A DNA stretch of 64,000 bases, from positions 1-64,000 of IMG/VR virus record IMGVR_UViG_3300044614_000397; one strand, 5' to 3'. The notes beneath the pieces are model-generated. The model did no database searches. It saw nothing but the letters and a program-made list of their open reading frames with translations, and was not told where the DNA came from. This document shows positions 28,391 through 37,264 of the stretch, in pieces. The stretch comes from a virus. Numbering within the stretch: the stretch's first letter is position 1; every line of letters begins with the position of its first letter. The position numbers were made by a program, and so were the translations under genes.

Positions 28391-28416
28391 AGGTCACGAC
28401 TCCGTGACCCTTTTTT
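28391..28416 (+). terminator. Rho-independent terminator/attenuator
   Basis: GGTCACG (28392-28398), loop ACTC, CGTGACC (28403-28409), then six T. It ends the tail operon and also lies right after a promoter and before the ATG at 28432, so it may attenuate the replication operon or end a very short RNA. Confidence 0.82.
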
Positions 28417-28431
28417 ACGCAGGGAAGTTAA

Positions 28432-29232
28432 ATGACAAACGATTTAAAATGGATGTTGTCATCCGATCAGCAATTCCCTTATCAAGATGATAAGATGATT
28501 GCTCTATGGTTTAAAGTTATGAAATGGTTTAAGCCAGATGTAGTAGATTATCTTGGGGATACTGACGATCAAGCTTGCTACAGTAAATATACAGAAGGAA
28601 GATCTGCAGAGTTTCTTCAGCTTCATAAGGATGACAGTCGTGATTTAATTGTTCCAATGATGCGTCATGAGGCAAAGGGTGCAAGAGATTTTTATGCAAA
28701 GACTCGTGAGATGCTTCCAGATGCACAACTGTTTTCAGCATTGGGAAACCACGACATACGTATCTTTGATTACATAGACAAGAAGCTTCCAGATTATGCA
28801 AAGGATGTGACCCCAGAATCACTTTGGTCATTGGACTCCCTAGGCTACGATTATATTTATTATGACTCATTGCCTAAGCGTCGCTTTGGAGACGTGCACG
28901 TACACCACGGCATCTCTATTGCAGCAACTGGTTCCGTTCGCAAGGATATGGAAGATCTTCAGGTGTCTTTAATTAGAGGTCACTCACATAGAATTGCTTC
29001 ACATATGGTAACATATGAACTAAGAAACAATGGTGAAGGAGAAACTCTTCGTGGATATGAGATTGGCCATATGTGTGACGAAAAGGGTCCAGGAATGAAG
29101 TATACTCAACACCATGATTGGCAGAAGGGCTTTGCTATTGCACACATTGTCAACGACTACCCTCATATTCAAATGATCCATATTGCTCCAGACTACTCTT
29201 GCGTTGTGGACGGAAAGACATTCTCGCTATGA
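28432..29232 (+). CDS. Calcineurin-like metallophosphoesterase
   Basis: 266 residues with the metal-binding motifs in order: SSDQQ near the N-terminus, YLGDTDD (~40-46), ALGNHD (~104-109), VHHG (~155) and RGHSHR (~184-189). This is the dimetal active site of metallophosphoesterases, which hydrolyse phosphodiesters or phosphomonoesters; the natural substrate is not evident. It opens the replication region. AGGGAAG precedes the ATG. Confidence 0.85.
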   Translation: MTNDLKWMLSSDQQFPYQDDKMIALWFKVMKWFKPDVVDYLGDTDDQACYSKYTEGRSAEFLQLHKDDSRDLIVPMMRHEAKGARDFYAKTREMLPDAQLFSALGNHDIRIFDYIDKKLPDYAKDVTPESLWSLDSLGYDYIYYDSLPKRRFGDVHVHHGISIAATGSVRKDMEDLQVSLIRGHSHRIASHMVTYELRNNGEGETLRGYEIGHMCDEKGPGMKYTQHHDWQKGFAIAHIVNDYPHIQMIHIAPDYSCVVDGKTFSL

Positions 29233-29417
29233 TGAAATGTCAGAAATGTAGCGGTAGAGTATTTGTAGATAGAGTATTTTCTCAAAAACTACACACAGAA
29301 CTATTCTGCATTCTTTGCGGTAAGCGATGGATGATTAACAAAGAAACAAGTGCATTTGGTAAATGGCTAGAGAAAACCGACAGAGATTACGCAAAAAATT
29401 CGTCTATTTCTTCTTAA
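29229..29417 (+). CDS. Small zinc-ribbon protein
   Basis: 62 residues from the ATG at 29229 (an ATGATG pair overlapping the previous TGA). Residues 4-7 (CQKC) and ~24-27 (CILC) form a CxxC...CxxC zinc ribbon, followed by a short basic tail. A longer in-frame ORF reaches back to 29118 but lies inside the phosphoesterase gene and is not supported. Possible nucleic-acid-binding role. Confidence 0.66.
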   Translation: MMKCQKCSGRVFVDRVFSQKLHTELFCILCGKRWMINKETSAFGKWLEKTDRDYAKNSSISS

Positions 29418-29845
29418 ATGGTAAAGTACATAAAGTACTAAGGCTATCAAGAGCTAAAGACGAAGTCGTTGCTTGGTCCTATGTAGATAAAAAAAGAGTT
29501 ATGTATTCTTATGCTCAGGTAGATAAAAGTATGGAGAGGGCGTATACAGTAGTAGAGGCAGGCAAAATTTTAGGCAGGCACAGGGTAACTATAGAGGAGT
29601 ATATTTTGCAGGGTAAAATTAAACAGCCCCAAAAAGTATATCCAATTAGTAATCCAGAAAGCACCTGGTCTAAATATATGTTAAGTGAATCAGACATTCT
29701 GGACATACATCAATTTATTATTGATGCTGGACATATTAGAGATTTACCTTCAAGATCAGAATTGCAGGCTATTCTCAAACACAATTTAATATTGTATACT
29801 AAGACAGAAGACGGAAAATTTGTACCTGTATGGAAGGCGGAGTAA
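29363..29845 (+). CDS. HTH DNA-binding protein (excisionase/MerR-like)
   Basis: 160 residues. The middle (about 60-95: YTVVEAGKILGRHRVTIEEY, then ILQGKIKQPQKVYP) has the winged-helix pattern of excisionase/MerR-type DNA-binding domains. The N-terminus is basic (RENRQRLRKK). It overlaps the zinc-ribbon gene by 55 bases and is followed by TAATG overlap with the next gene. It could regulate or organise the replication operon. Confidence 0.58.
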   Translation: MARENRQRLRKKFVYFFLNGKVHKVLRLSRAKDEVVAWSYVDKKRVMYSYAQVDKSMERAYTVVEAGKILGRHRVTIEEYILQGKIKQPQKVYPISNPESTWSKYMLSESDILDIHQFIIDAGHIRDLPSRSELQAILKHNLILYTKTEDGKFVPVWKAE

Positions 29846-30051
29846 TGTCAGAGACAAGAGTAAAGGTGGACCTATCGTTCACACGCAATCTAGGAAACTA
29901 CGAGAGCATTAAAATTGGTATAGGCATAGAAGATAATGTTCGTAGTGGAGAGAACGTAGATACTGCTACAGAAAGAGTCTATGCTTTTGTCGAAAACAAG
30001 CTTATCGAAAAGACTCGTGAAGTAGAAGAAGAGCTAAAACGTGCCAAATGA
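29845..30051 (+). CDS. Small acidic protein, unknown
   Basis: 68 residues from the ATG at 29845 (TAATG overlap, GGCGGAG upstream); an upstream in-frame ATG at 29830 is less likely. The pattern strand-strand-helix (VKVDLSFTRNLGNYESIKIG, then a helix ending KTREVEEELK) is common in small phage proteins in replication operons. No function recognised. Confidence 0.6.
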   Translation: MSETRVKVDLSFTRNLGNYESIKIGIGIEDNVRSGENVDTATERVYAFVENKLIEKTREVEEELKRAK

Positions 30052-30361
30052 GAAACAACCATATGTGTTGATTGGTTTATACGAGTCTCTTTACTTAGAA
30101 AAGTATGGCAGAAAACCACGGCTAAATAAGTTTCGTGAGAAGTGGGCTATGCAGGATGTAATAGATAGCGTAGGATTTGATAGAGCCAGAGATCTTTTGG
30201 TATACTATTTTAAAACTAACAAGTCTGGGCACCCACTTAGTTTCTTTTTCTACAACTTTGATAAGATTGATTACTTAAAGTCAGAGCGTGAGAAGGATGA
30301 AAAGCATCGTCGATTGCTATTACAGGCAACGAAAGAATTAGTAGAGGGCGGAAGCGAATGA
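30041..30361 (+). CDS. Small protein preceding helicase, loader candidate
   Basis: 106 residues starting at GTG 30041. Helical, basic C-terminus. The arrangement YGRKPRLNKFREKWAMQDV followed by a helical bundle and its location directly before the DnaB gene (ATGA overlap) suggests a helicase-associated or loader role, by position only. Confidence 0.5.
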   Translation: MPNEKQPYVLIGLYESLYLEKYGRKPRLNKFREKWAMQDVIDSVGFDRARDLLVYYFKTNKSGHPLSFFFYNFDKIDYLKSEREKDEKHRRLLLQATKELVEGGSE

Positions 30362-31602
30362 ATACAGAAGCAGAGTTGCTATCAGCAGTATGTAAGAATA
30401 AAGATATAAGCACACTACTGGCAGATAATGTAGATGAGATTTTTACATCACATAAGGATATCTGGGATTCGCTAAAAGCATATTACTATAAGTTTAAAGC
30501 AGTACCAGAAGCTGGAATCCTCATGGAGCGATTCAAAGACTTCGAGCCAGTTGAAACAAAAGCTGAGACTGGATACTATTTAGATAAGTTAAAGAATGAA
30601 TACCTAACTAGTAGATTAAAGAATATTATTCTTCAAAGCGGGTCTGCTCTAAAAGAAGATGCTGCATCCAGAGTACTTGGAGATTTACAGGCTAAGCTTT
30701 CACAATTGTCTAAATTTACAAATCATGTTCGTGACGTAGATGTTACAGATATTGATTTGGCAGAAAAGCATTTCTTGGCGGTTAAAGAACGTTCAACAAT
30801 TATGGGCGGGGCTCCAGGAATTTTAACAGGCTTTGATGCAATTGATAAGGCATACCCTACTGGAATGGCTCCAGGACACCTCATTGTTGCTATTGGTTGG
30901 CCAGGGCGTGGTAAGACATGGTTCACATCATATCTTGCTTGCAAGGCTTGGGAGCAAGGATTCAAGCCTATGATTGTATCTCTTGAAATGTCTCCAGAAA
31001 ATATGCGTGATCGTATTTACACAATGATGGGTTCTGGATTATTCCGTGCATCAGATTTTGCAAGGGGTGATGTGAATGTTGATACATTTAGATCTTGGGG
31101 TCAGAAAAGATTTGAAAACAAGAACGGTTTTATTCTTGTATCTAATGAAGGTATGGGGGAAGTAAATGCAAATACTGTTCAGGCTAAAATTGACCAACAT
31201 AAACCAGATCTAGTTATTTTAGATTATCACCAGCTATTCTCAGATAACAAGAGAAGTACTGGTGCAACAGAGCGCAACATGAATGTGTCTCGTGAGTTTA
31301 AGATGCTTGCTATGACAAACAACATTCCAGTTATTGATATCACTGCAGCAACTATGGATGACATTACAGATCAAGATGCCCCGCCTATGCTGTCTCAGGT
31401 AGCATGGTCAAAGGCTATTGAGTATGATGCTGATATGGCTATTGCTATCCATAAATATACAGATACTAATATGATTGAAGTTGTCAGCCGAAAGAACCGT
31501 CATGGTCAAGACTTTAATGTATTCTTAGATTGGGATATCAACAGGGGTATCATCAAAGAGATTTATGAAAATCCTTTTGCGAATGACCCATCGAAAAATT
31601 AA
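30358..31602 (+). CDS. dnaB: Replicative DNA helicase, DnaB-like
   Basis: 414 residues. Residues 1-~100 resemble the DnaB N-terminal helical domain; the RecA-like motor follows with Walker A GWPGRGKT (~180-187), the LEMSPENMRDRI segment, Walker B LVILDYHQLF (~282-291) and a C-terminal motif (SRKNRHGQDFNVFLDWD) typical of DnaB. It unwinds the replication fork as a hexamer. Lacking an obvious separate loader, it may use the protein at 30041. Confidence 0.9.
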   Translation: MNTEAELLSAVCKNKDISTLLADNVDEIFTSHKDIWDSLKAYYYKFKAVPEAGILMERFKDFEPVETKAETGYYLDKLKNEYLTSRLKNIILQSGSALKEDAASRVLGDLQAKLSQLSKFTNHVRDVDVTDIDLAEKHFLAVKERSTIMGGAPGILTGFDAIDKAYPTGMAPGHLIVAIGWPGRGKTWFTSYLACKAWEQGFKPMIVSLEMSPENMRDRIYTMMGSGLFRASDFARGDVNVDTFRSWGQKRFENKNGFILVSNEGMGEVNANTVQAKIDQHKPDLVILDYHQLFSDNKRSTGATERNMNVSREFKMLAMTNNIPVIDITAATMDDITDQDAPPMLSQVAWSKAIEYDADMAIAIHKYTDTNMIEVVSRKNRHGQDFNVFLDWDINRGIIKEIYENPFANDPSKN

Positions 31603-31885
31603 AAGATTTCAAATAGATGTTGAGTTTCATGACAACTCACAACTCATTAGCTTGAGACCTCAATATGAAAACTTGTTAATTCAAGATATGAGGGGTAAGG
31701 GATATGTCAGAGTACTTGACATAGACCCAGCATTTTCGGTAGAATTTACTGGCGAGACATGGAAGTTCTTAATGAGCATTCATGGTGTTTATGTGGGAAA
31801 GAAGAAGGCATGGCAATTAGAGGGTATAACACAAGGGAAGTCGATACCACGCACTACACGCCAAACCATATCAAGTCAATCCTAA
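31565..31885 (+). CDS. Small protein overlapping helicase and primase genes
   Basis: 106 residues; it overlaps the helicase end by 38 bases and the primase start by about 76 bases in other frames. The start is uncertain (ATG at 31565 or 31583). Strand-rich middle (RVLDIDPAFSVEFTGETW) and basic ends. No family recognised. It is retained because the region between helicase and primase would otherwise be a 207-base gap. Confidence 0.48.
   Translation: MKILLRMTHRKIKRFQIDVEFHDNSQLISLRPQYENLLIQDMRGKGYVRVLDIDPAFSVEFTGETWKFLMSIHGVYVGKKKAWQLEGITQGKSIPRTTRQTISSQS
31716..31745 (+). promoter_or_regulatory. Possible internal promoter for the primase gene
   Basis: A perfect TTGACA (31716-31721) and TAGAAT (31740-31745) with an 18-base spacer lie inside the small gene at 31565-31885 and would start RNA about 58 bases before the primase ATG. 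Confidence 0.4.
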
Positions 31886-32808
31886 AATCAATAGGACTTG
31901 AAATTGTTGGTGAGACTGGTAATGACTTTCTATGCTACTGCCCATTTCATTCTAATAGACACACGTCAAGCTTTAGCGTAAGTCGTGAAAAGGGTGCATT
32001 CATATGCTTTAATCCTTCATGCGGTGAAGCTGGAACTCTACAGGAATTAGTAAAGCGTGTCATGCACAAAAATGACTTTGAGGCAATGAGGTTTATTGCG
32101 ACAAAAGAAACTGAGTCGTTAGAAAATTTTGACGACTTATTGTCAGAAGCAATGAATGAAAAGCCTGTCTTTGAAGAGTTCTCTCAAGATACTTTAGATA
32201 AATTACATAATGGATTAATTAACAGCGATAAAGCAAAGATATACTTTAAGTCTCGTGGTATTGAAATACAGGCAGTAACAGATTTTTCTTTAGGATATTC
32301 TGAAAACATGGATATGGTAACTGTTCCAGTTCATAGCCCAGACGGAATGCCAATTGGCATTGTTGGAAGATCTGTTGAAGGAAAATCTTTTAAGAATAGC
32401 ACAAATCTTCCAAAGAGCAAAACGCTTTTTAACATTCACCGTGCCAAAAAAGTAGGGGCCCATGTCATAGTTGTAGAGTCTAGCTTTGATGCAATTCGTG
32501 TTCATCAAGCTGGATTCCCAAATGTCGTTGCAACCCTAGGTGGATTTTTGTCTACCGAACAACAAAATTTATTAAATAGACATTTCAATAAAATAACTAT
32601 TATGACTGATGCAGATCAGGCTGGCAGAGAATTAGGCAGAAGTATAGTTAATAAATTAAAATTCAAAGACCTCTTGTGGGCTTCGTTTGAATATGGTAAG
32701 ATATATCCTCATGATGCAAAAGATGCTGGCGACATGACCGATGAGGAAATAAAGACCTGCATTAAAAATTCTGTATCCGACATTGAATACAGATCTTGGA
32801 ACTCGTGA
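31810..32808 (+). CDS. DNA primase, DnaG-like
   Basis: 332 residues from the ATG at 31810, which has GAAGAAGG before it; a longer frame from 31759 is less likely. The N-terminal zinc finger (CPFH at ~37, CFNPSC at ~59) is of CHC2 type. The TOPRIM domain follows with VIVVESSFDAI (~220), VATLGG and TIMTDADQAGRELG (~257-270). Primes lagging-strand synthesis. It follows the helicase as in many phages. Confidence 0.85.
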   Translation: MAIRGYNTREVDTTHYTPNHIKSILKSIGLEIVGETGNDFLCYCPFHSNRHTSSFSVSREKGAFICFNPSCGEAGTLQELVKRVMHKNDFEAMRFIATKETESLENFDDLLSEAMNEKPVFEEFSQDTLDKLHNGLINSDKAKIYFKSRGIEIQAVTDFSLGYSENMDMVTVPVHSPDGMPIGIVGRSVEGKSFKNSTNLPKSKTLFNIHRAKKVGAHVIVVESSFDAIRVHQAGFPNVVATLGGFLSTEQQNLLNRHFNKITIMTDADQAGRELGRSIVNKLKFKDLLWASFEYGKIYPHDAKDAGDMTDEEIKTCIKNSVSDIEYRSWNS

Positions 32809-32840
32809 TATAATAAAAATACAGATGGATATATACCATC
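32806..32840 (+). promoter_or_regulatory. Promoter and 5' leader hairpin of the SSB gene
   Basis: Extended -10 TGATATAAT at 32806-32814; no clear -35. The leader begins with a stem-loop GATGG (32824-32828)/CCATC (32836-32840), followed by AAAGGAG before the ATG at 32860. Confidence 0.62.
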
Positions 32841-32859
32841 AACTATAAAGGAGAAATAT

Positions 32860-33531
32860 ATGAGTATAGTAAAGGGTCTAAAAGACCTCAACAAGGCACT
32901 AGATAAGCCTACCTACAGCGGTGGGGATGAAAACAAAGGTCGTTGGCTAAAGATTGAAGACGGCGAAAGCGTAAAGATTAGATTCCTCCAGGAACTTGAT
33001 CCAGATTCACCAACATATAATGACAAGCTTGGTTGCGGATTTATCGCATTAGAGCACACTAACCCAAAGGATTATCGTCGCAAGGCTCTAGATACAATGG
33101 AGTCAGAAGGACGTGACTGGGCAAACGAACAACATCGCAAGGATCCAAAGGCTGGCTGGAAAGCCAGAACACGCCTATACATTAATGTCCTAGTAGACGA
33201 TGGCAAAGAAGAGCCATATGTAGCAATTCTTTCACAAGGTACAAGCGGTAAGACAATTACACCTACCCTAATTGAATACGCTGGTGAGATGGGAAGCATC
33301 ACCAACCTTATGTGGCGAATTAAGCGTAATGGTTCAAAAACAGATACAAGTTATACAATTATTCCGCTGGCAAAGGACGAAGCACCATTTGATTTCTCTG
33401 CCCTAGAGTTGTATGACCTAGAAAAAACAGCAGTTCGTCACGTAACATATGCAGAGCAAGAAGCTTTTTATATGGGCGAAGGTGGCAATAACGAAGAGCC
33501 ATCAGCTTCATCTAGTAGCGTAGACTGGTAA
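32860..33531 (+). CDS. Single-stranded DNA-binding protein
   Basis: 223 residues. The N-terminal motif MSIVKGLKDLNKALDK and GRWLKIEDGESVKIRFLQEL (residues ~28-47) matches actinophage proteins annotated as ssDNA-binding with an OB-like core. The C-terminus is a Ser/Glu/Asp-rich acidic tail ending VDW, typical of SSB partners' docking tails. It has its own promoter, a leader hairpin and a strong ribosome binding site, consistent with a high copy number during replication. Confidence 0.72.
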   Translation: MSIVKGLKDLNKALDKPTYSGGDENKGRWLKIEDGESVKIRFLQELDPDSPTYNDKLGCGFIALEHTNPKDYRRKALDTMESEGRDWANEQHRKDPKAGWKARTRLYINVLVDDGKEEPYVAILSQGTSGKTITPTLIEYAGEMGSITNLMWRIKRNGSKTDTSYTIIPLAKDEAPFDFSALELYDLEKTAVRHVTYAEQEAFYMGEGGNNEEPSASSSSVDW

Positions 33532-33542
33532 AATAAATAGTT

Positions 33543-33577
33543 GCAGGGCTGGTCTATTGACTGGCCCTGCATTATTT
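33543..33577 (+). terminator. Terminator after SSB, overlapping a promoter
   Basis: GCAGGGC (33543-33549) pairs with GCCCTGC (33564-33570); with two wobble pairs the stem extends to 12 pairs with loop TATT. A moderately T-rich tail follows. The -35 of the next promoter is inside the hairpin. Confidence 0.68.
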
Positions 33578-33585
33578 GTTAGAAT
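33557..33585 (+). promoter_or_regulatory. Promoter with -35 inside terminator, leaderless type
   Basis: TTGACT at 33557-33562, 17-base spacer, extended -10 TGTTAGAAT ending at 33585; the ATG at 33592 is six bases further on. Confidence 0.68.
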
Positions 33586-33591
33586 AACAAC

Positions 33592-33798
33592 ATGATCTCA
33601 TACGAAATCCCAGACCCATTTGCTACTTTTGTGGCAAACAAATATAAAAATGCTAGTGGCATGGTGTATGATTTTTTTGCAAGAGAGTGGTATTTAAAGG
33701 CGGCTTGCTGCGGAGAAGAACTATATGCTCCAAATAGAAAGACTATGACTAAGATTAGACTTTATCATACAAGAAATGAATGCTTGGGCGGATACTAA
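33592..33798 (+). CDS. Small protein before DnaE, unknown
   Basis: 68 residues. Contains CC at ~38-39 and a C near the end (RNECLGGY), so it may bind metal, but no pattern was recognised. Probably leaderless. Its stop overlaps the DnaE start (TAATG), so it is co-transcribed with the polymerase. Confidence 0.55.
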   Translation: MISYEIPDPFATFVANKYKNASGMVYDFFAREWYLKAACCGEELYAPNRKTMTKIRLYHTRNECLGGY

Positions 33799-36700
33799 TG
33801 AGTTTTACACATCTACATGTTCATTCATACTACTCATTAATGGATGGACTCAATTCACCCAAAGAACTATGTCAGGCTGCCATAGATGCAGGGCAAACAA
33901 CAATTGCAATTACAGATCATGGAACCTTGTCATCACATCGTGAAATGCAGATTGCTGCAAAAGAGTTGGGCATAAAGCCAATTCTTGGAGTAGAAGCGTA
34001 TATATCTCCTACAGATAGATTTGACCGTTCCTCCAAAACAGATAAGTCTATTCAGGCTTACAATCATATTATTTTATTGGCTAAGAATAAAAAGGGTCTT
34101 GAGAATATTAATATTCTGCAAGAGCTTGCATGGAACGAAGGCTTTTATCATAAGCCACGTATTGATAGGGAGATACTCAATGAATATTCGGAAGGTATTA
34201 TTGTATTGTCTGGATGTCTTAATGGCCTCATTTCTAAGTGCATCGAGAAGAATGAGTTTTCTGAAGCTAAACTTATTCTCAAAGATTTTAAGAAAAATTT
34301 CGGCGATGATTTTTATATTGAGGTTCAATCTCACAATCCGAAAGAAATAAATGAAGGCCTATTGTCTTTAGCAGACGAACTTAAAATTAAAGCGGTGGCG
34401 ACAGGAGATGCCCACTTTGCTAAAGAAGAAGATCGTATATTAGAAGAGGCTATGCTTATTCTATCTACATCCCCTAAATCAGATAAAGAAGCAGACTTTG
34501 ATATGTCTCGCCAAATGAAGGATATGTTAGATAGATTTAACTATCTTTATCCAGATAGAAAAATATCATTTGTAGACTATAATTTATTTATTCAGACCAG
34601 AGAAGAAATTGAATCAGACTTCAAGAAATCAGGGATTAATCGAACAGACATTTTTGATAATACTATGGAGATTGCTGACAAAATTGGAGAATACGATTTT
34701 AACAGCGGATTAGACCTTCTCCCTGTCCCTAAGACAGATGCGGACGATAAGCTGGCTCAGATGGCCTCTGAAGGCCTTAAAAGGCTAAACCTGGACAAGG
34801 ATGCGGTCTACATTGACAGGCTCAATGAGGAACTAGACATTATTAAGTCTAAGAGTTTTGCCTCATATTTCTTGGTTGTGGCAGATATGATTAACTGGGC
34901 AAAGACAAATAATATTATGGTTGGTCCTGGCCGTGGCTCTGCCGCTGGCTCTCTCGTCTGCTATTCCCTAGGCATTACAGATGTTGATCCAATTAAATAT
35001 GACCTGCTATTCTTCCGATTTATTAATCCAGAGCGTAATGACTTTCCAGATATCGATACAGACTTTGAAGACCGCCGTCGTAAAGAAGTAAAGGAATATC
35101 TTAAGAAGAAGTTTAAGCACGTTGCATCTATTTCTACATACACTTATTTTAAGGATAAGGGTGTTATTAGAGATGCTGCTCGTGTATTTATGGTCCCGCT
35201 TTCAGACGTTAACCGTGCAATGAAGTCTATCGATACATTTGAAGACTTCATGGACTCCCCTAATACAAAAGAATTTAGAATGAAGTATCCAGAAGTCCTA
35301 TGGCTTGCCGAAAGATTGCGTGGAAAGATTAGATCTGTTGGTGTGCATGCTGCTGGAGTTGTAGTTGCTAAAGATGATATTCGTAAGTATGCTCCAGTTG
35401 AGTCTCGTGAAGACGCACAAGATAAAGTTTCTGGGCGAATCCCAGTAGTAGCCTACGATATGGATACAGTAGCAGACATTGGCCTAATCAAACTAGATGC
35501 ACTCGGATTAAAAACTTTATCTGTTATTTCAGATACTCTTCAGTCTATTAAAGATAGAACTGGTAAAGCAATTAATCTTTCAGAACTTCCGCTAGACGAT
35601 AAAGCAGTTTATAAAACACTTAGCGAAGGGTATACAAAAGGTGTATTCCAAGCTGAAGCAACCCCATACACTAACTTACTCATAAAGATGGGTGTTGATA
35701 AATTTGAAGACCTTGCTGCATCTAACGCATTAGTTCGTCCAGGAGCAATGAATACTGTAGGTGCTTCTTACATTAAGCGTAAGCATGGAGATGAAGCAGT
35801 GCAATTTATTCACCCTATTATGAAACCTTTTACCGAAAATACTTACGGAGTTATTATTTATCAAGAACAGGTTATGCAGGCATGTGTACACCTAGGCGGT
35901 ATGACTTGGTCCGAAGCTGACAAAGTTCGTAAAATTATTGGAAAGAAAAAGGATGCAAAAGAATTTGATCAGTTTAAAGATAGATTTATTGAGGGTGCTT
36001 CAAAACATATTTCTAAAAAACAAGCAGAGACTCTCTGGCACACATTTGAAGCTCATGCTGGGTATTCGTTCAATCGTTCCCACGCTGTTGCTTACTCTAT
36101 GCTTTCTTATTTTACTGCTTGGCTCAAAACTTATTACCCGCTGGAATTCATGTTCTCGATTCTTAAAAACGAAAGCGACAAAGATGCCAGAACAGAATAT
36201 TTAATTGAGGCAAAAAGATTGAAGCTTAGCATTAAGCTTCCTCATATTAATGAATCTGATGTTTTCTTTTCGTTAAAAGGTGATTCAATTAGATTCGGAC
36301 TAGGTGAGGTTAAATTTATTTCAGATAGTATTGCGAATAAGATTATTGATCAAAGACCTTTTGCTTCTTACTCAGAGTTTATTGAAAAGGCTTCTAAGAA
36401 GGGAAGTGGAATCAATAGCCGTGCAGTCTCTGCTCTAAATGCAATTGGTGCTGCCGCATTTGAGGATAACCCTAGATCTGGAAACGAAAAAAATAATTAC
36501 TATGAGTATTTAGGAATTCCAACATTTAGCTTAGACCTACCACCTAGAATTAAAACACAGGCTAGACCAATTTCTGAGTTTGATGACCTAGGCTCCTTTG
36601 TAATGTTTGGAATGGCTAAATCAATTAAACGTGGAACTGGATGGGCTAGAATCGAACTTGTTGATGAAACAGGATCAATCGGTTTGTTCCATAATGAGCA

Positions 36701-37064
36701 GACACCAATTGAAACAAATCAAATGTATTTTATTTTGGTTGGAGACAATAGAATTGCACGTTATGTAAAGGTTCAGGATATTAATCCAGAATCTAAAGAT
36801 TCATTTGTAGATTTCTTATACAGAAAAGAATATGATCTTGCTGATAACGAATACATTGTGGTAGACTTTACGCCATATAAAACAAAAGCTGGTAAAACAA
36901 TGGCGCACATTGTGATGTCAGATAAAGATAAAAATTTAACTAGAGCTATTGTATTTTCTAGTATGTATAAGATTGCCTTAGCAAAAATGCGTGAGGGAAT
37001 GAAGTGTCAGGTTGTTTTGTCAAAGTTAGACGATGGGACATTAATGATTAAGGAGATAAAGTGA
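33798..37064 (+). CDS. dnaE: DNA polymerase III alpha subunit (DnaE type)
   Basis: 1088 residues from the ATG at 33798 (an in-frame ATG at 33780 has no support). The PHP domain opens the protein (HLHVHS at 5-10, ITDHGTLSS ~41-49). The polymerase active site has GPGRGSAAGSLVCY (~377-390) and the aspartates of PDIDTDF (~418-424). Later come the helix-hairpin region and a C-terminal OB-like part (GTGWARIELVDETGSI). No DnaQ-type exonuclease gene was found nearby, so proofreading may rely on the PHP domain. A bacterial-type replicative polymerase is less common in phages than family A or B enzymes. Confidence 0.95.
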   Translation: MSFTHLHVHSYYSLMDGLNSPKELCQAAIDAGQTTIAITDHGTLSSHREMQIAAKELGIKPILGVEAYISPTDRFDRSSKTDKSIQAYNHIILLAKNKKGLENINILQELAWNEGFYHKPRIDREILNEYSEGIIVLSGCLNGLISKCIEKNEFSEAKLILKDFKKNFGDDFYIEVQSHNPKEINEGLLSLADELKIKAVATGDAHFAKEEDRILEEAMLILSTSPKSDKEADFDMSRQMKDMLDRFNYLYPDRKISFVDYNLFIQTREEIESDFKKSGINRTDIFDNTMEIADKIGEYDFNSGLDLLPVPKTDADDKLAQMASEGLKRLNLDKDAVYIDRLNEELDIIKSKSFASYFLVVADMINWAKTNNIMVGPGRGSAAGSLVCYSLGITDVDPIKYDLLFFRFINPERNDFPDIDTDFEDRRRKEVKEYLKKKFKHVASISTYTYFKDKGVIRDAARVFMVPLSDVNRAMKSIDTFEDFMDSPNTKEFRMKYPEVLWLAERLRGKIRSVGVHAAGVVVAKDDIRKYAPVESREDAQDKVSGRIPVVAYDMDTVADIGLIKLDALGLKTLSVISDTLQSIKDRTGKAINLSELPLDDKAVYKTLSEGYTKGVFQAEATPYTNLLIKMGVDKFEDLAASNALVRPGAMNTVGASYIKRKHGDEAVQFIHPIMKPFTENTYGVIIYQEQVMQACVHLGGMTWSEADKVRKIIGKKKDAKEFDQFKDRFIEGASKHISKKQAETLWHTFEAHAGYSFNRSHAVAYSMLSYFTAWLKTYYPLEFMFSILKNESDKDARTEYLIEAKRLKLSIKLPHINESDVFFSLKGDSIRFGLGEVKFISDSIANKIIDQRPFASYSEFIEKASKKGSGINSRAVSALNAIGAAAFEDNPRSGNEKNNYYEYLGIPTFSLDLPPRIKTQARPISEFDDLGSFVMFGMAKSIKRGTGWARIELVDETGSIGLFHNEQTPIETNQMYFILVGDNRIARYVKVQDINPESKDSFVDFLYRKEYDLADNEYIVVDFTPYKTKAGKTMAHIVMSDKDKNLTRAIVFSSMYKIALAKMREGMKCQVVLSKLDDGTLMIKEIK

Positions 37065-37264
37065 CAGAGGGTGTAGATGGTCTCATACAGTCCATCAGTA
37101 TCAATCAGATCCTTGTAGCGATACTAGAGGAGCATGGCAAAATTACAGTGCCTACTTTAAAGTTTCTAGATGCAGCACAAACTGATAAAGAGTTGGTTAT
37201 TGATTATGATGAGGATGGCCCATCATTTACTTTTAGTTTAAGGGATAAAGTTGAACAGCAATAG
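37061..37264 (+). CDS. Small acidic protein, unknown
   Basis: 67 residues from GTG 37061 (AAGGAG upstream, GTGA overlap with the polymerase stop). It shows a helix ILVAILEEHG and a strand (SFTFSLRDK). Translational coupling to DnaE is likely. Function unknown. Confidence 0.58.
   Translation: MTEGVDGLIQSISINQILVAILEEHGKITVPTLKFLDAAQTDKELVIDYDEDGPSFTFSLRDKVEQQ

Noticed and set aside
29118-29228. N-terminal extension of the zinc-ribbon protein
   Set aside because: It lies inside the phosphoesterase gene; the ATGATG at the stop codon is a much better start.
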